Source: Mesostigma viride
Lineage: Eukaryota; Streptophyta; Mesostigmatophyceae; Mesostigmatales; Mesostigmataceae
Reading direction: 5' to 3'
Length of the DNA: 64,000 nt
Assembly (NCBI GenBank): GCA_009746045.1
Contig: RPFO01000065.1
Location: 7,662,362 to 7,726,361, forward strand
The notes under the pieces were generated by a model. It was not told the DNA's origin, did no database searches, and worked only from the letters and a program-made list of their open reading frames with translations. Within the stretch, counting starts at the first letter, position 1, and every line of letters begins with the position of its first letter. Made by a program: the position numbers and the translations under genes. Shown piece after piece: positions 46,859-64,000 of the stretch.

Positions 46859-46910
46859 AACTACACCGGCAAGCTTTGCCAGCCACCAAGCCCAAGCGGC
46901 CCCCACCCAC

Positions 46911-63863
<16,953 letters not shown>

Positions 63864-64000
63864 GCACGACTTGTCCTGTGGTAATTTTCCAGGCGCCTGT
63901 CGCGGAAGCCTTACAGGCACAGCCCGCGAAATACTACCGCGAAGCCCAAGTGCTTCATGTCCGAGAACGGCTGCGCTGCAGCGCCGGCTTTATCACTTAG
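63864..64000. other. Upstream region of the CTL gene, window edge
   Basis: An open frame continues upstream of the chosen CTL start to 63920 without an ATG. A further upstream exon or the promoter may lie here or beyond the window. Confidence 0.4.

Overview
This is nuclear DNA of a eukaryote with intron-rich genes, most likely an alga and probably of the green lineage. Introns have GT-AG ends (two look like GC-AG). Exons are GC-rich; introns and spacers are long and full of simple repeats. The methionine-salvage gene is a fused dehydratase/enolase-phosphatase as in plants, and the peptidyl-tRNA hydrolase carries an organelle-type leader. The species cannot be named from the sequence alone. 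All exon models below were built by eye from splice sites, reading phase and remembered family conservation; none has transcript support.

Layout. 1-1430: spacer with simple repeats. 1431-8505 (+): six-exon METTL26/DUF938 methyltransferase. About 9.9-19.9 kb: a nest of broken non-LTR retrotransposon (LINE) copies in both orientations, broken up by long (GATG)n arrays; an ORF1-like part, a reverse transcriptase with its catalytic motifs and a C-terminal region are recognisable. 20171-20977 (-): single-exon organelle-type peptidyl-tRNA hydrolase. About 21.5-22.3 kb and 22.97-27.18 kb: two segments bounded by inverted repeats, the second with near-identical arms of about 120 bp. 27436-37233 (+): ten-exon DEP1. 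40114-42073 (-): three-exon Aha1 N-terminal-domain protein that stops before the usual C-terminal domain. 43429-44246 (+): intronless pyrroline-5-carboxylate reductase. 44.3-46.9 kb: spacer, minisatellite and a pentanucleotide array. 46911-63863 (-): choline-transporter-like (CTL/SLC44) membrane protein in at least 15 exons, including a 26-nt microexon, with a 499-bp hAT-like MITE in one intron.

The genes are unrelated housekeeping functions (methylation, translation quality control, methionine salvage, Hsp90 activation, proline synthesis, lipid-precursor transport) and do not form a pathway cluster.

The most unusual signal is in the introns of DEP1 and CTL. Next to many exons the adjacent intron holds one or more decayed partial copies of the exon edge, splice site included. 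I call these exon-edge echoes. Other notable signals are LINE copies sitting inside (GATG)n arrays, and several dispersed families of short hairpin tails, some with apparent compensating arm changes, often next to (TTAA)n.
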